Translations under genes and position numbers: made by a program
Assembly (NCBI RefSeq): GCF_001045465.1
Contig: NZ_LFND01000002.1
Location: forward strand, 248,001 to 312,000
Length of the DNA: 64,000 nt
DNA from: Chryseobacterium angstadtii
GTDB taxonomy: Bacteria > Bacteroidota > Bacteroidia > Flavobacteriales > Weeksellaceae
Reading direction: 5' to 3'
Part shown: piece after piece, positions 1 through 9,034 of the stretch
How the letters are laid out: every line of letters begins with the position of its first letter
How positions within the stretch are numbered: the first letter of the stretch is position 1
Notes under the pieces: generated by a model
Told to the model about the DNA's origin: nothing
Database searches by the model: none
What the model saw: only the letters and a program-made list of their open reading frames with translations

Positions 1-180
1 TTTATTTTGTCCTTTCATATATATAGTTCAATTCCCACAAATATAATAGTTTTTCAATTGGTACAAGATTTTGTCATAATCCTGTTAAGTCGAGATTAAG
101 TTTATAATACATTAAAATTAAATCGCTGATTCAGAAAATATTGCAAAAAATTTCTAAAACATTTATTGAGTTTTTATTCT

Positions 181-208
181 TTTGGTACAAATTTTATTAT
201 TACATTTG
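181..208 (+). promoter_or_regulatory. Promoter of the BON-domain lipoprotein gene
   Basis: A perfect Bacteroidota -7 box (TACATTTG, TAnnTTTG) lies at 201-208 with a TTTG at 181-184 in a -33-like place, spaced 16 bp, slightly short. Transcription would start near 215, so the open frame that begins with TTG at 182 cannot be the real start. This supports ATG 242. Confidence 0.6.
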
Positions 209-241
209 ATTGTATTAACAACCTTAAATAAATATACAACT

Positions 242-730
242 ATGAAAAAAACTATCGCAATGGCTGCATTAGCTGTAGCTATATCTTTTGGAGCGGTTTC
301 TTGTAAAAAGAAAATTTCTGATGCCGATCTTCAGACTCAGGCTACAACTGTCGTAACTTCTAATCCCAATGCTTCTGTTGAAGTAAAAGAAGGAGTTGCT
401 CATTTAAGCGGAACTTTCGCTGATCAGCAGTCTAAAGATGCCATGATCACAAAACTAAAAGCTATTACCGGAGTAAAAGACGTTATGGATATGTCTACTA
501 TCGCAGCACCGGCTCCTGTAGCCCCTGTAGAAACAGCTTCTGCTGTAGATCCTGCGGTTCAGAAAAAAGTTCAGGATGCTGTTAAAGATTTCCCTTCTGT
601 AAAAGTAGAGGTTGTAAACGGACAGCTTACGCTTACAGGAAATGTTTCAGGCCTTCAGGCAAGAAAAATCAAAGAATCTGTAGATGCTTTGAAAATCGGA
701 AAGTATAACAATAACCTAGTGGTAAAATAA
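242..730 (+). CDS. BON-domain lipoprotein
   Basis: Predicted 162-residue envelope lipoprotein. The N-terminus is a signal peptide ending in a lipobox (GAVSC, lipidated Cys at residue 21) followed by lysines. Two BON-type repeats follow, about residues 27-86 and 105-160, separated by an Ala/Pro-rich linker; each carries the 'v.v..g.v.L.G.v' pattern typical of BON modules, which bind membranes or other envelope parts and often serve in osmotic stress. I start at ATG 242 rather than the upstream TTG because the latter lies inside the promoter and would hide the signal peptide. The gene is 7 bp upstream of a second BON protein, so the two probably form an operon. The exact ligand is unknown. Confidence 0.85.
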   Translation: MKKTIAMAALAVAISFGAVSCKKKISDADLQTQATTVVTSNPNASVEVKEGVAHLSGTFADQQSKDAMITKLKAITGVKDVMDMSTIAAPAPVAPVETASAVDPAVQKKVQDAVKDFPSVKVEVVNGQLTLTGNVSGLQARKIKESVDALKIGKYNNNLVVK

Positions 731-737
731 TTTTAAA

Positions 738-1157
738 ATGAGCACATTACAAGATAAATATTCAAGCGTAGTTTCAGCAGCACAATCTGCAGGAATTTCC
801 AATCTTCAGGTTCAGGAACAGGATGGTATCCTTTATGTTTCAGGAAATGCATCCAATACTGCTGCAAAAGATGCCGTATGGAATGCTTTGGGAGCTATTG
901 ATTCTACCTATTCTGCTTCGGATATCAATATTGACGTACAGGTTGCAGGATTAGCTTCAGGTGCTGCTTTAACGGTAGCTACTGAGGATTCTAACCTTAA
1001 CATCAGACAGGAGCCTTCTACTGAAGCTGCTGTAGTAGGAAAAGCTGCAAAAGGTTCTTCAGTAACTTTGATTGAGCAGACTTCTGATGACTGGTGGAAA
1101 GTGAAAACTGATGACGGTCAGGAAGGATATGCTTATTCAAGATATCTAAAAGCGTAA
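738..1157 (+). CDS. BON plus bacterial SH3 domain protein
   Basis: 139 residues: a BON-like domain at about 1-70, then a bacterial SH3 (SH3b) domain at about 73-139 with the usual 'LNIRQEPSTEAAVVG' and 'WWKV...GYAYSRYL' motifs. SH3b domains usually bind cell-wall peptides outside the cytoplasm, yet no signal peptide is visible at this ATG. Either the protein is cytoplasmic or it leaves by an unrecognised route. It follows the BON lipoprotein by 7 bp and precedes a strong terminator, so the pair is a two-gene operon, probably for envelope stress. The function is inferred from domains only. Confidence 0.8.
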   Translation: MSTLQDKYSSVVSAAQSAGISNLQVQEQDGILYVSGNASNTAAKDAVWNALGAIDSTYSASDINIDVQVAGLASGAALTVATEDSNLNIRQEPSTEAAVVGKAAKGSSVTLIEQTSDDWWKVKTDDGQEGYAYSRYLKA

Positions 1158-1197
1158 TTTTTTTTGAAATATTGAATTTTCAATAAAAATAAATATA

Positions 1198-1225
1198 AAC
1201 ATCTCCGCAAGGGGGTGTTTTTTTT
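1198..1225 (+). terminator. Rho-independent terminator with GCAA tetraloop
   Basis: Stem AACATCTCC (1198-1206) pairs with GGGGGTGTT (1211-1219) using two G-U pairs, closed by a GCAA loop (GNRA type), and ends in a run of eight T. It ends the BON operon. Confidence 0.85.
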
Positions 1226-1253
1226 ATATTTTTACGCCTCTAAATAAGCATTA

Positions 1254-3971
1254 ATGAAGAAAATCTTATTGTTGCTGTTATTGGCATTCAATAGTATGGT
1301 GCTGCATGCCCAACATTTATACATCAATGGAAAAGTAACCGATTCCGATAAAAAAACCATAGAAAATGCCACCGTATATCTTCTTAAAGAAAAAGACTCT
1401 TCCATCGTCAATTATACATCCACCAATAAAGAAGGTAAATTTTCCCTGAAAACAGATGCTCTGAATGAGCCTTCGATTTTAAAAATTGATGCGGAGAAAT
1501 TATCCATCTATTCCAAAAGGATTGAGAAAATCAGCCAATCTATTTCACTGGGAGATATTGAACTGGAAAAAAATAAGGTTCAGAATATTGAGGAAATCAA
1601 GATTACGGTATCACCGGTAAAGATCAAGAAAGACACGATTGAATTTAATGCTTCAGCCATCAAAGTAAAACCGGACAGCAAAATCGAGGAACTTTTGAAA
1701 CAGATTCCCGGCGTGGAGGTTGATAATGACGGAAAGATCACGGTTGGCGGAAAGGATGTAGACCAGATTATGATCAATGGAAAACCTTTCTTTGATAAGG
1801 ACGGAAAAATTGCCCTGAAAAACCTTCCCGCCGATATCATCAAAAATATCCAGTTTACGACCACCAAAACAAAAGAGGAGGAGCTCAGCGGAAAATCTTC
1901 AAAATCCAATACAGCTACCATCAATTTTAATATTGACGAGAAAAAGAATAAAGGACTTATTTCAAGACTTACGCTGGGATATGGCTCTGACAAACGTTAT
2001 GAAGGAAGTACATTACTCAGCTATTTTAAAAATGACACCAAAATAAGCCTTATTGCCTCTTCCAACAACATTAATTCTCAGGGGTTTTCCAATGATGATG
2101 TTTTTGACAGTATGGAACGCGGCAGAGGCTCTTCTATGATGTCCGGAAGTTCTGGTAAGGGAATTCAGAGGTCTACGACCGTAGGAATCAATTACAATGA
2201 TCAACTTGGAAAACACATTGATCTGGATAATTTCAGCCTTACCCGTTCCAATTCTGATTCGGAGACAGGATCTAAGGTATCCAGAACTACCCTTCTTCCG
2301 GAATATACGCTCAATACCCGTTCTGAGAATAAGAGTGAAAGTGAAAACCAGCAATATAATTTCGATACTTCGGCAAGAATCAGACTGGATTCTCTTTCCA
2401 GTATTTATTTTTCACCCAAATTCAACAGTACACGCAGTTCCAGTTTTAGTAATTCTACCTCTGTAACATCAAGAGATCAGACACTGCTGAATGAGAACAG
2501 TTCTTACTCCACCACGGATTCAGAAAGCAATACTTTTACCCCTTATATTTATTTTTTAAAGCAGTTCAGAAAGAAAAAACGTTCTTTCAATGCAAAAATG
2601 AGCAGTACCATCTCGGAGTCCAAAAATGCCAATCTCAACAAGTCTCAGACTGTATTTTATTCCGGAGCTGATCAAAATGACAACAGAAATCAATTATCCA
2701 GGAGTAAAAATCAGAATAATATTTATGGTTTCAGTGCCGGATATACGGAACCTGTCTCCGATTCTGCTATGGTAAGTTTTGAGATATCATATAACTCAAA
2801 GATGTCTAAGAATGCCAGAGATGTTAATGATTTTAATATGGGTTCGGGCGATTATTCGGATTACAATACACCTTTATCCAATAGCCTAAGACAAACAATA
2901 AACCAGATCACACCTCAGCTGTCTTTTGAAATCAATAAAAAGAAATTCAGTCTGTGGGGATCCATGAATATTGATCTTTCAGACATGAACGTGAATTCGG
3001 TCTATAACGGACAGCAATACAGCCTGCAGAAAAACTTTGCTCTTCCTGCATACAGTTTTAATTTCCGGTATAGTTTCTCGGACAATAAAATGCTGAGTAT
3101 TTACAACTATTCGGGTTTTACCATTCCCGGTGCAGAGCAGCTGACTCCTTACGAAGATACCTCAAACCCTCTGATCACCTACATGGGGAACCCTAATCTT
3201 AAAAATGCCTGGGCCAACAACAGTTCCCTGTTTTTCAACAATTACAACATTGTGAAAAATATGAATTATTATGTCAGCATCAATTTTACGTACAGGAATA
3301 ACGATGTTGTTAATTATTCACGCTACGATAATTCGGGGAAACAGCTTATCACCTACGATAATATAAGCGGTAACAAAACAATGAGTGTAAGCGGAGGTTT
3401 AAGCAAAAGTTTTAAATGGAATGACAGTAAACTCAGTATAAACCCAAGATTTAATTTGCAGTACAGCTATAATAAGGGATTTATCAACGGACAATTGTTT
3501 ACTACGAATTCATACAGTCTGAATCCCGGCCTGAATCTGACTTATGATCTGAAGGATAAACTGACTATAAAACCTTCCTACAGAATTGGGTACAATTTTT
3601 CCAAATATACCAACTACAGCATTGACAATGTGAATACTGCGAACCAGTCTTTAAAACTGGAGCTGACCAATTATCTTTTCAACAGCCGGCTTGTTTTCGG
3701 AAATGATTTTGAATATAATACCAATTCCAATATTGCCCCGGGTTTCAAAAGAGATTTCTACTTCTGGAATACCAGCTTAGGCTACTCGTTCTTTAAAAAA
3801 CAGCTTACCGCAAAAATGAAGATTTATGATGTTCTGAATCAAAACCAAAGTGTCCGTAGAACCTTATCCACCTCTTATATTGAAGACCGGGAAGATCTTA
3901 TCCTGAGACGTTACATCATGTTCTCTCTGAGTATGAAATTGAATAGATTTGCAGGAAAAAAGATGCAATAG
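1254..3971 (+). CDS. Outer-membrane beta-barrel family protein (TonB-receptor-like)
   Basis: 905 residues. The signal peptide is cleaved after about residue 20 (HAQ). Then come a carboxypeptidase-regulatory-like Ig fold (about 22-105), a plug-like domain (about 125-225; 'IEELLKQIPGVEVDNDGKITVGGKDV' region), and a long Asn/Ser-rich barrel to the end. This layout matches the flavobacterial 'outer membrane beta-barrel protein' family related to TonB-dependent receptors. There is no SusD-like partner and no obvious TonB box, so the substrate is unknown. It stands alone between a terminator and a 200-bp spacer. Confidence 0.85.
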   Translation: MKKILLLLLLAFNSMVLHAQHLYINGKVTDSDKKTIENATVYLLKEKDSSIVNYTSTNKEGKFSLKTDALNEPSILKIDAEKLSIYSKRIEKISQSISLGDIELEKNKVQNIEEIKITVSPVKIKKDTIEFNASAIKVKPDSKIEELLKQIPGVEVDNDGKITVGGKDVDQIMINGKPFFDKDGKIALKNLPADIIKNIQFTTTKTKEEELSGKSSKSNTATINFNIDEKKNKGLISRLTLGYGSDKRYEGSTLLSYFKNDTKISLIASSNNINSQGFSNDDVFDSMERGRGSSMMSGSSGKGIQRSTTVGINYNDQLGKHIDLDNFSLTRSNSDSETGSKVSRTTLLPEYTLNTRSENKSESENQQYNFDTSARIRLDSLSSIYFSPKFNSTRSSSFSNSTSVTSRDQTLLNENSSYSTTDSESNTFTPYIYFLKQFRKKKRSFNAKMSSTISESKNANLNKSQTVFYSGADQNDNRNQLSRSKNQNNIYGFSAGYTEPVSDSAMVSFEISYNSKMSKNARDVNDFNMGSGDYSDYNTPLSNSLRQTINQITPQLSFEINKKKFSLWGSMNIDLSDMNVNSVYNGQQYSLQKNFALPAYSFNFRYSFSDNKMLSIYNYSGFTIPGAEQLTPYEDTSNPLITYMGNPNLKNAWANNSSLFFNNYNIVKNMNYYVSINFTYRNNDVVNYSRYDNSGKQLITYDNISGNKTMSVSGGLSKSFKWNDSKLSINPRFNLQYSYNKGFINGQLFTTNSYSLNPGLNLTYDLKDKLTIKPSYRIGYNFSKYTNYSIDNVNTANQSLKLELTNYLFNSRLVFGNDFEYNTNSNIAPGFKRDFYFWNTSLGYSFFKKQLTAKMKIYDVLNQNQSVRRTLSTSYIEDREDLILRRYIMFSLSMKLNRFAGKKMQ

Positions 3972-4171
3972 CCGTGAAAAAGCAGTTTTCTCATCGCAAT
4001 AAAAGAATCTGCTTAATCTGCAAAATCAGCGAACCTGAAAAATATTCCGCAGCTCAAACAGATAAACCTGACTCTTTATTTTTCATATTCTTCTATACTT
4101 TCTGTTGAAAGATTGAGCACAGTTAGTATATCGGAGCTATTTTATTTCTAAATTAGCGACAAATTTTATTT

Positions 4172-6031
4172 ATGAAGATCCATATTTCAATTTTATTTAT
4201 TTTCTTTTTTATCCTCGGAAGCGCACAGCCTTCCAACCAGAAGGATAGTTTCGTAAAAGATAATTTTACAAAAAAGGAATTCTATATTACGATGCGTGAC
4301 GGAGTAAAACTTTTCACATCCGTTTATATTCCTAAGGATATTTCCAACAAAAACAAATATCCGTTTCTGATGCAGAGAACCTGTTACAGCATTGCTCCAT
4401 ACGGTGAAAACGAATACAGAGCGAAACTGGGCCCGAACCAGTATCTGATGAAAGACAAATATATTTTTGTATTCCAGGATGTACGCGGAAGGTATATGAG
4501 TGAAGGAACTTTCACCAATATGACTCCACAGGTAGACCGTAAAACAAAAAAGGATGTAGACGAGAGCACCGATACTTATGATACGATAGACTGGTTATTG
4601 AAAAATATTAAAGATAATAATGGTAAAGTAGGACAATACGGAACTTCGTATCCCGGGTTTTATACCGCAGTAGGAATTCTGGCGCAGCATCCTGCATTGG
4701 TTGCTTCTTCACCACAGGCTCCTATTTCGGATTTCTGGAATGATGATTTCCTTCACAACGGCAGATTTATGCTCGGTTATTTCAGAACTTTTCCTGTTTT
4801 CGGAATTCAGAAAACAAAACCTGAAAACAAAGCATGGTATATGGATACTTTTGTGAAGCAGACTTCAGAAGACGGTCTTAAATTTTACAGAGACATGGGA
4901 ACTTTAAAGGATGGCTATGAAAAATACTACAAGAACAATTTTTTCATGACTGAGATTATGAATCATCCCAACTATGATGAATTTTGGCAGAAAAGAAACC
5001 TTCTTCCTCATTTAAAAAATGTAAATCATGCCGTAATGACTGTTGGCGGATGGTTTGATGCAGAAGATCTTTCAGGGCCTTTAAATATCTATAAAACGAT
5101 TGAAAAGACAAGCCCGAAAGCAAAAAACACTATTGTAATGGGACCTTTCTCACATGGCGCCTGGGCGCAGGAACAGGGGAAGCATTTCCACAATCAGATT
5201 TATTTCGGTGACAGTATTGCTACCTACTATCAGAAAAATATAGAGACAAAATTCTTTAACCATTATTTAAAAGGCAACACGAAAGAAGATGCGGGACTTC
5301 CTGAAGCATTAATGTATGACACTGGTGCTAAAGAATGGAGAGAATTTGCTTCTTACCCACCGAAAAATGCTCAGAAAATTAATTTCTATCTGGCCAACGG
5401 AACTTTAAAGAACGCCTCTGGACAAGGTTTTTCTGAATACTACAGCGACCCTAACAATCCTGTATTAAGCTCAGACAACCTGAAAGATTTCAACGGATTT
5501 ACGCCTAAGAATTATATGTCGGAAGACCAGAGATTTGCCGTTGGAAGACCGGATGTTCTGACATTCACAACGGATGTTCTGACTGATGATATTACTTTCG
5601 CAGGGGAAATTATGGCCAAACTGAATATCGCGTCCTCTTCCACTGATGCCGATTTTGCTGTAAAACTAATTGATGTATATCCTGAAGATTTTAAACCTGC
5701 AGAAAAGAAAGACGGGGTAATTTACCCTAACTATCACCAGATGGTAAGAAGTGAAATCATGCCTGCAAGATTCAGGAATTCAAGAGAAAAAGGAGAAGCT
5801 TTGGTGGCCAATCAAAAAACGGCTGTCAATTTCAGATTGCAGGATGTAATGCATACTTTCAAAAAGGGACATAAGATTCAGATTCAGATCAGCAGTACAT
5901 GGTGGCCGCTGTTTGCTGTGAATCCTCAGAAATTTATGGAAAACCCGAATTTTGCTACAAAAGAAGATTATACAAAAGCTTTTATCAAGATTTTCAATGA
6001 CAGCTCTATTGAGGCTGAGGTATTGAAATAA
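4172..6031 (+). CDS. CocE/NonD family hydrolase (X-Pro dipeptidyl-peptidase-like, secreted)
   Basis: 619 residues with an N-terminal signal peptide (cleavage near SAQ, residue 19). The alpha/beta-hydrolase part has the nucleophile motif G-T-S-Y-P-G (Ser about 159) and the family's 'FQDVRGRYMSEG' block; the C-terminal half is the jelly-roll domain of X-Pro dipeptidyl-peptidase, alpha-amino-acid ester hydrolase and glutaryl-7-ACA acylase proteins. It probably acts in the periplasm or outside on N-terminal peptides or acyl amino-acid esters. The exact substrate cannot be read from sequence. It is single-gene, bounded downstream by two terminators. Confidence 0.85.
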   Translation: MKIHISILFIFFFILGSAQPSNQKDSFVKDNFTKKEFYITMRDGVKLFTSVYIPKDISNKNKYPFLMQRTCYSIAPYGENEYRAKLGPNQYLMKDKYIFVFQDVRGRYMSEGTFTNMTPQVDRKTKKDVDESTDTYDTIDWLLKNIKDNNGKVGQYGTSYPGFYTAVGILAQHPALVASSPQAPISDFWNDDFLHNGRFMLGYFRTFPVFGIQKTKPENKAWYMDTFVKQTSEDGLKFYRDMGTLKDGYEKYYKNNFFMTEIMNHPNYDEFWQKRNLLPHLKNVNHAVMTVGGWFDAEDLSGPLNIYKTIEKTSPKAKNTIVMGPFSHGAWAQEQGKHFHNQIYFGDSIATYYQKNIETKFFNHYLKGNTKEDAGLPEALMYDTGAKEWREFASYPPKNAQKINFYLANGTLKNASGQGFSEYYSDPNNPVLSSDNLKDFNGFTPKNYMSEDQRFAVGRPDVLTFTTDVLTDDITFAGEIMAKLNIASSSTDADFAVKLIDVYPEDFKPAEKKDGVIYPNYHQMVRSEIMPARFRNSREKGEALVANQKTAVNFRLQDVMHTFKKGHKIQIQISSTWWPLFAVNPQKFMENPNFATKEDYTKAFIKIFNDSSIEAEVLK

Positions 6032-6094
6032 AGATAGAGGTGGTGGCTTCAAGAGCCTCCAAAGGTAGTATTGATAATAGTTTACAAAAACATA

Positions 6095-6135
6095 AAATCC
6101 GGTCGCTTTGAGAATTCAGCGGTCGGATTTTTTTA
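6095..6135 (+). terminator. Terminator of the CocE-type hydrolase
   Basis: AAATCCG..CGCT (6095-6107) pairs with AGCG..CGGATTT (6118-6130) around one 2x2 internal mismatch; a T run follows. Confidence 0.75.
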
Positions 6136-6196
6136 TTATAGGGAATGGTGTGGCTTCGAGGGGCTCAGCCACCAATCGGAATCTCTCTCTTAACCT

Positions 6197-6235
6197 AAAA
6201 AGGTGACTGAGGTTCTCGAAGTCACCTTTTTTTTC
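6197..6235. terminator. Bidirectional terminator between convergent genes
   Basis: Perfect 11-bp stem AAAAAGGTGAC (6197-6207) / GTCACCTTTTT (6221-6231) with T runs on both strands, placed between the plus-strand hydrolase and the minus-strand AlkB gene. Confidence 0.85.
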
Positions 6236-6845
6236 ACTCCTCAATCGTTCTGAAAGTAAGGTTCACTCTCGGTGTTTTTACTTTCGTTGTAGGAGGAAGC
6301 CTGTGCAGCCAGTTTTCCTGTGTGGTTCCTTTCATGATCAGTAAACTTCCGTCTTCCAGGAATATTTCTACTTTTTCTTTGGTTGTTTTATGCTTGAAAA
6401 GAAACTTTCTTTCTGCTCCGAAAGTCAGGGAAGCGATGGCTCCGTGTTTTTTAAGATCCTTTTCACCGTCGCTGTGATATGCCATTCCTTCGCTTCCGTC
6501 ATGATACAGGTTAAGCAGGCATGAATTATAGGTTTCTCCGGATACTTCCTCGCATTTTTTCTTCAGTTCGAGCAGTTCTGGAGTCCAGAATCTGGCATGT
6601 TTTGTCCGTTTTGAATAAGTGTATTCAAAAGCTCTTTCTCCAAACCAGGCTACTTTTCTTTTGGTTAAAATTAATTTCCCAAAGATAACTGCCTCGTCAT
6701 TTTCCCAGGGAATCTGATTGAGCAGATAATCGTAAAAGAAATGTGACTTCTCTTTTCCGAAAACCTTCCCGTAATAATGTACTGTTCCATCGTTAGGAAG
6801 AATATTTAAAGGATATTCTGATATTTCTTCAAACAGACTGTTCAT
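6234..6845 (-). CDS. alkB: AlkB-like 2-oxoglutarate/Fe(II) dioxygenase
   Basis: 203 residues, the usual length for AlkB-type DNA/RNA demethylases. The iron ligands are visible as H124-x-D126 (motif 'MAYHSDGEKD') and a distal His 181 ('NWLHRLP'); Arg residues that hold 2-oxoglutarate lie in 'TPRVNLTFR' near residue 193-199. It should remove 1-methyladenine and 3-methylcytosine lesions by oxidation. The next gene upstream on the same strand is an Ada-like methyltransferase, so the two make a DNA alkylation-repair pair, although a repeat-rich 350-bp spacer separates them and they may have separate promoters. Calling it alkB rather than another ALKBH-type subgroup is by family similarity. Confidence 0.88.
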   Translation of the reverse strand: MNSLFEEISEYPLNILPNDGTVHYYGKVFGKEKSHFFYDYLLNQIPWENDEAVIFGKLILTKRKVAWFGERAFEYTYSKRTKHARFWTPELLELKKKCEEVSGETYNSCLLNLYHDGSEGMAYHSDGEKDLKKHGAIASLTFGAERKFLFKHKTTKEKVEIFLEDGSLLIMKGTTQENWLHRLPPTTKVKTPRVNLTFRTIEE

Positions 6846-6898
6846 GATTTTTAATTGGTAAGAATATTATAATGAGTTGATGTTTTTTAAATAATTTT

Positions 6899-7187
6899 AT
6901 TAACCACAAAAGTCACAAAAGTTTTTTAAGTGATGATTAAAACACAGAATAAAGGGCACAATTAAGCTTTAAAAAAAATCAAAGATTTTTATATTGTACT
7001 AGGTCTCCAGGTATACATATTTGCTGTGTTTACATCAATAGGAACGGACTTTAGTCCGTTTTAATATGATAACAATATTCAATCCGGCTTTAGCCAAAAT
7101 CTATATTTTATGAACTTTAATGGGTTCCTCAAGCTTTTAAACTTCTGAAAATTAAGTATTAAAAACCTTTGTGATTTTTGTGGTAAA
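6899..7187. repeat. MITE-like element with terminal inverted repeats
   Basis: The spacer between alkB and the ada-like gene is bounded by near-identical inverted ends: 6899-6925 (ACCACAAAAGTCACAAA core) and 7156-7187 (reverse complement core ACCACAAAAATCACAAA), about 25 bp with three to four mismatches. The interior has no ORF but contains a second repeat with two hairpins. No clear target-site duplication was found. This accounts for the 350 bp without a gene. Confidence 0.5.
7035..7104 (+). repeat. Two-hairpin dispersed repeat, copy 1
   Basis: Hairpin A is AACGGACT-TT-AGTCCGTT (7043-7060); hairpin B is GGCT-TT-AGCC (7086-7095). The same unit occurs on the other strand at 13866-13934 with a changed but still paired stem. 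Confidence 0.75.
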
Positions 7188-7195
7188 ATAATATG

Positions 7196-8056
7196 CTAAG
7201 GTAAAACAGAATTTCCGGAATAGACCTGTGAACTTTCCCAGCCCACCATCAGCTGTTTTCTGTCGCTTCCCCATCGGTACCCTCCAAGATTCCCTGTAGA
7301 CTGAATCACCCGGTGACACGGAATAAGAAATGCCACAGGATTGCTTCCAATTGCTGTTCCTACAGCCCTGGATGCGCCCGGATTCCCTATTTTTTCTGCC
7401 AGATTTCCGTAAGTAGAAAGTTTCCCCATTGGAATGGTAAGCAAAGTTTCCCAGACTTTCAGCTGAAAATCGGTGCCTTTAAGGTGTAATTTAATCGTGT
7501 TGAGTTTGGTCCAGTCTTTATCGAATATAGATAGTGCGTTTTTCTGAAGGCTGTCCTGTTTTTCAAAAAAAGAAGCATTGGGGAATTTATGTTTCAAATT
7601 TCCCAATGCTGTTTCTTTATCGTCTTCAAAAGCCATATAGCAAATCCCTTTTTCTGTGGATGCCGACATTACATATCCAAAAGGGCTTTTGGAGAAGCTG
7701 TAATAAATCGTGAGGCTCTTTCCGCCGTTTTTATATTCCGCCGGAGACATTCCTTCTATTTTCACGAAAAGGTCATGAAGCCTGCTCGTGCTGGAAAGTC
7801 CCGTCTCGTAAGCGGTATCAAATAAACTCGCTTTTTCTTCTTTCAGTAAGTTTTTGGCATGTTCAAGACTGATGAACTGCAAAAACTTCTTCGGACTTGT
7901 TCCCGCCCATTCCGTAAATATCTTCTGAAAATGAGCCGGACTCAAATGAATTTTCTCTGCCACTTCCTCCAAACTTGGCTGAAGTCTGAAATTGCTCTGG
8001 ATATATTCTATCGCTTTGGCAATTCTGTTATAATCTATCTGACTTTGTGCGGACAT
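7196..8056 (-). CDS. AraC-type HTH / O6-methylguanine-DNA methyltransferase fusion (Ada-like)
   Basis: 286 residues. An AraC-family helix-turn-helix domain fills about residues 8-110 ('LSPAHFQKIFTEWAGTSPKKF'), then the MGMT domain follows, with the suicide Cys about 247 in IPCHRV and the 'STYGNLAEKIGNP' DNA-binding helix. It transfers alkyl groups from O6-alkylguanine to itself and is likely also a transcription activator. Unlike E. coli Ada it lacks the N-terminal four-Cys zinc domain that senses methyl phosphotriesters, so how it senses damage is open. It is upstream of alkB on the same strand. Confidence 0.9.
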   Translation of the reverse strand: MSAQSQIDYNRIAKAIEYIQSNFRLQPSLEEVAEKIHLSPAHFQKIFTEWAGTSPKKFLQFISLEHAKNLLKEEKASLFDTAYETGLSSTSRLHDLFVKIEGMSPAEYKNGGKSLTIYYSFSKSPFGYVMSASTEKGICYMAFEDDKETALGNLKHKFPNASFFEKQDSLQKNALSIFDKDWTKLNTIKLHLKGTDFQLKVWETLLTIPMGKLSTYGNLAEKIGNPGASRAVGTAIGSNPVAFLIPCHRVIQSTGNLGGYRWGSDRKQLMVGWESSQVYSGNSVLP

Positions 8057-8125
8057 AATATTTCTTTTTTACCTCACAAATTTCCGAAGAATATACAGCA
8101 GAAAAAATCTGATTCTTGCGGAATT

Positions 8126-8983
8126 TTAGTTGTTGTTATAGATGTGGTTGTAAGCAAGCATTTTGTAATATAGCTTAGCCGCTAAGAAAGCAGTTGGTTT
8201 AGCCATAGGAGAATCCATTAATTCTACAATATCAAAGGCTACCACATTACATTTTTCAAATACTCTTCTTAATAATTCTAATGTAGGATACCACTGTAAA
8301 CCGCCTGGCTCCGGTGTTCCCGTAGAAGGAGCAATGGATGGATCAAAAGCATCAAGGTCAATTGTAATATAAACGTTTCCTGAAACTTTTTCTAAAACAT
8401 CCTCAATCCAGTTATCGTTCGTGGCGATCTCGTGAGCAAAAAACACTCTTCCTTCCGGCAGGTATTCAGCTTCTTCAGCATCCATAGAACGGATTCCCAC
8501 CTGAACCAGATTATGCTTCTGATTGGCTTCAAAAACCGCACATGCATGGTTGGAAGTAGAGCCATGAAATTCAGGGCGTAAATCTGTATGCGCATCCAGC
8601 TGAAGAACGGTAAGGTTTTCAAACTTCTCTCCTACCGCACGGATAGAACCGATAGACACAGAGTGCTCACCTCCGAAAAGGGTAAATACTTTTCCCTCGT
8701 TGTTCAGAAGTTCTTTTGTTTTTTGATAAACCGCTTCTGTCATTGCTTCAGGAGTAGAATTTTCAGACACTTCTCCGGCAAGATACACACCGTCAAGGAA
8801 AGGCTCAGTTCCTGTTTCAATATCATAAAGCTCCATATTTTCAGAAGCATTTAAGAATAATTCAGGGCCTTTATCAGCTCCTTTTCCCCATGTTGAAGTT
8901 CCATCGTAAGGAACGGTTACCAACATTACTTTAGAATTTTCTAACGTTGCATTTTCTTCAGGAATTCCTGCGTATGTTCTCAT
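8126..8983 (-). CDS. speB: Agmatinase (arginase/ureohydrolase family)
   Basis: 285 residues with all metal-binding blocks of ureohydrolases: GGEHSVS, LDAHTDLR, and 'TIDLDAFDPSIAPSTGTPEPGG' split over the active site (two Mn2+). Agmatinase cleaves agmatine to putrescine and urea. Assignment as agmatinase rather than arginase rests on family resemblance and on the nearby arginine decarboxylase, which makes agmatine; both are on the minus strand with a divergent HAD gene in between. A TATCTTTG promoter box lies 36 bp upstream of the ATG. Confidence 0.88.
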   Translation of the reverse strand: MRTYAGIPEENATLENSKVMLVTVPYDGTSTWGKGADKGPELFLNASENMELYDIETGTEPFLDGVYLAGEVSENSTPEAMTEAVYQKTKELLNNEGKVFTLFGGEHSVSIGSIRAVGEKFENLTVLQLDAHTDLRPEFHGSTSNHACAVFEANQKHNLVQVGIRSMDAEEAEYLPEGRVFFAHEIATNDNWIEDVLEKVSGNVYITIDLDAFDPSIAPSTGTPEPGGLQWYPTLELLRRVFEKCNVVAFDIVELMDSPMAKPTAFLAAKLYYKMLAYNHIYNNN

Positions 8984-9019
8984 GTTTTATTTAAAAATTT
9001 AAATGATAGATTGATTCCA

Positions 9020-9027
9020 CAAAGATA
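9020..9027 (-). promoter_or_regulatory. -7 box of speB
   Basis: CAAAGATA on the plus strand, reading TATCTTTG on the gene's strand, a perfect TAnnTTTG. The same octamer stands in front of lptB, lpxD and rimO. Confidence 0.55.
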
Positions 9028-9034
9028 CAAAGAG

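Noticed and set aside
182..241. Upstream TTG start for the BON lipoprotein
   Set aside because: It is inside the promoter and would bury the lipoprotein signal peptide.
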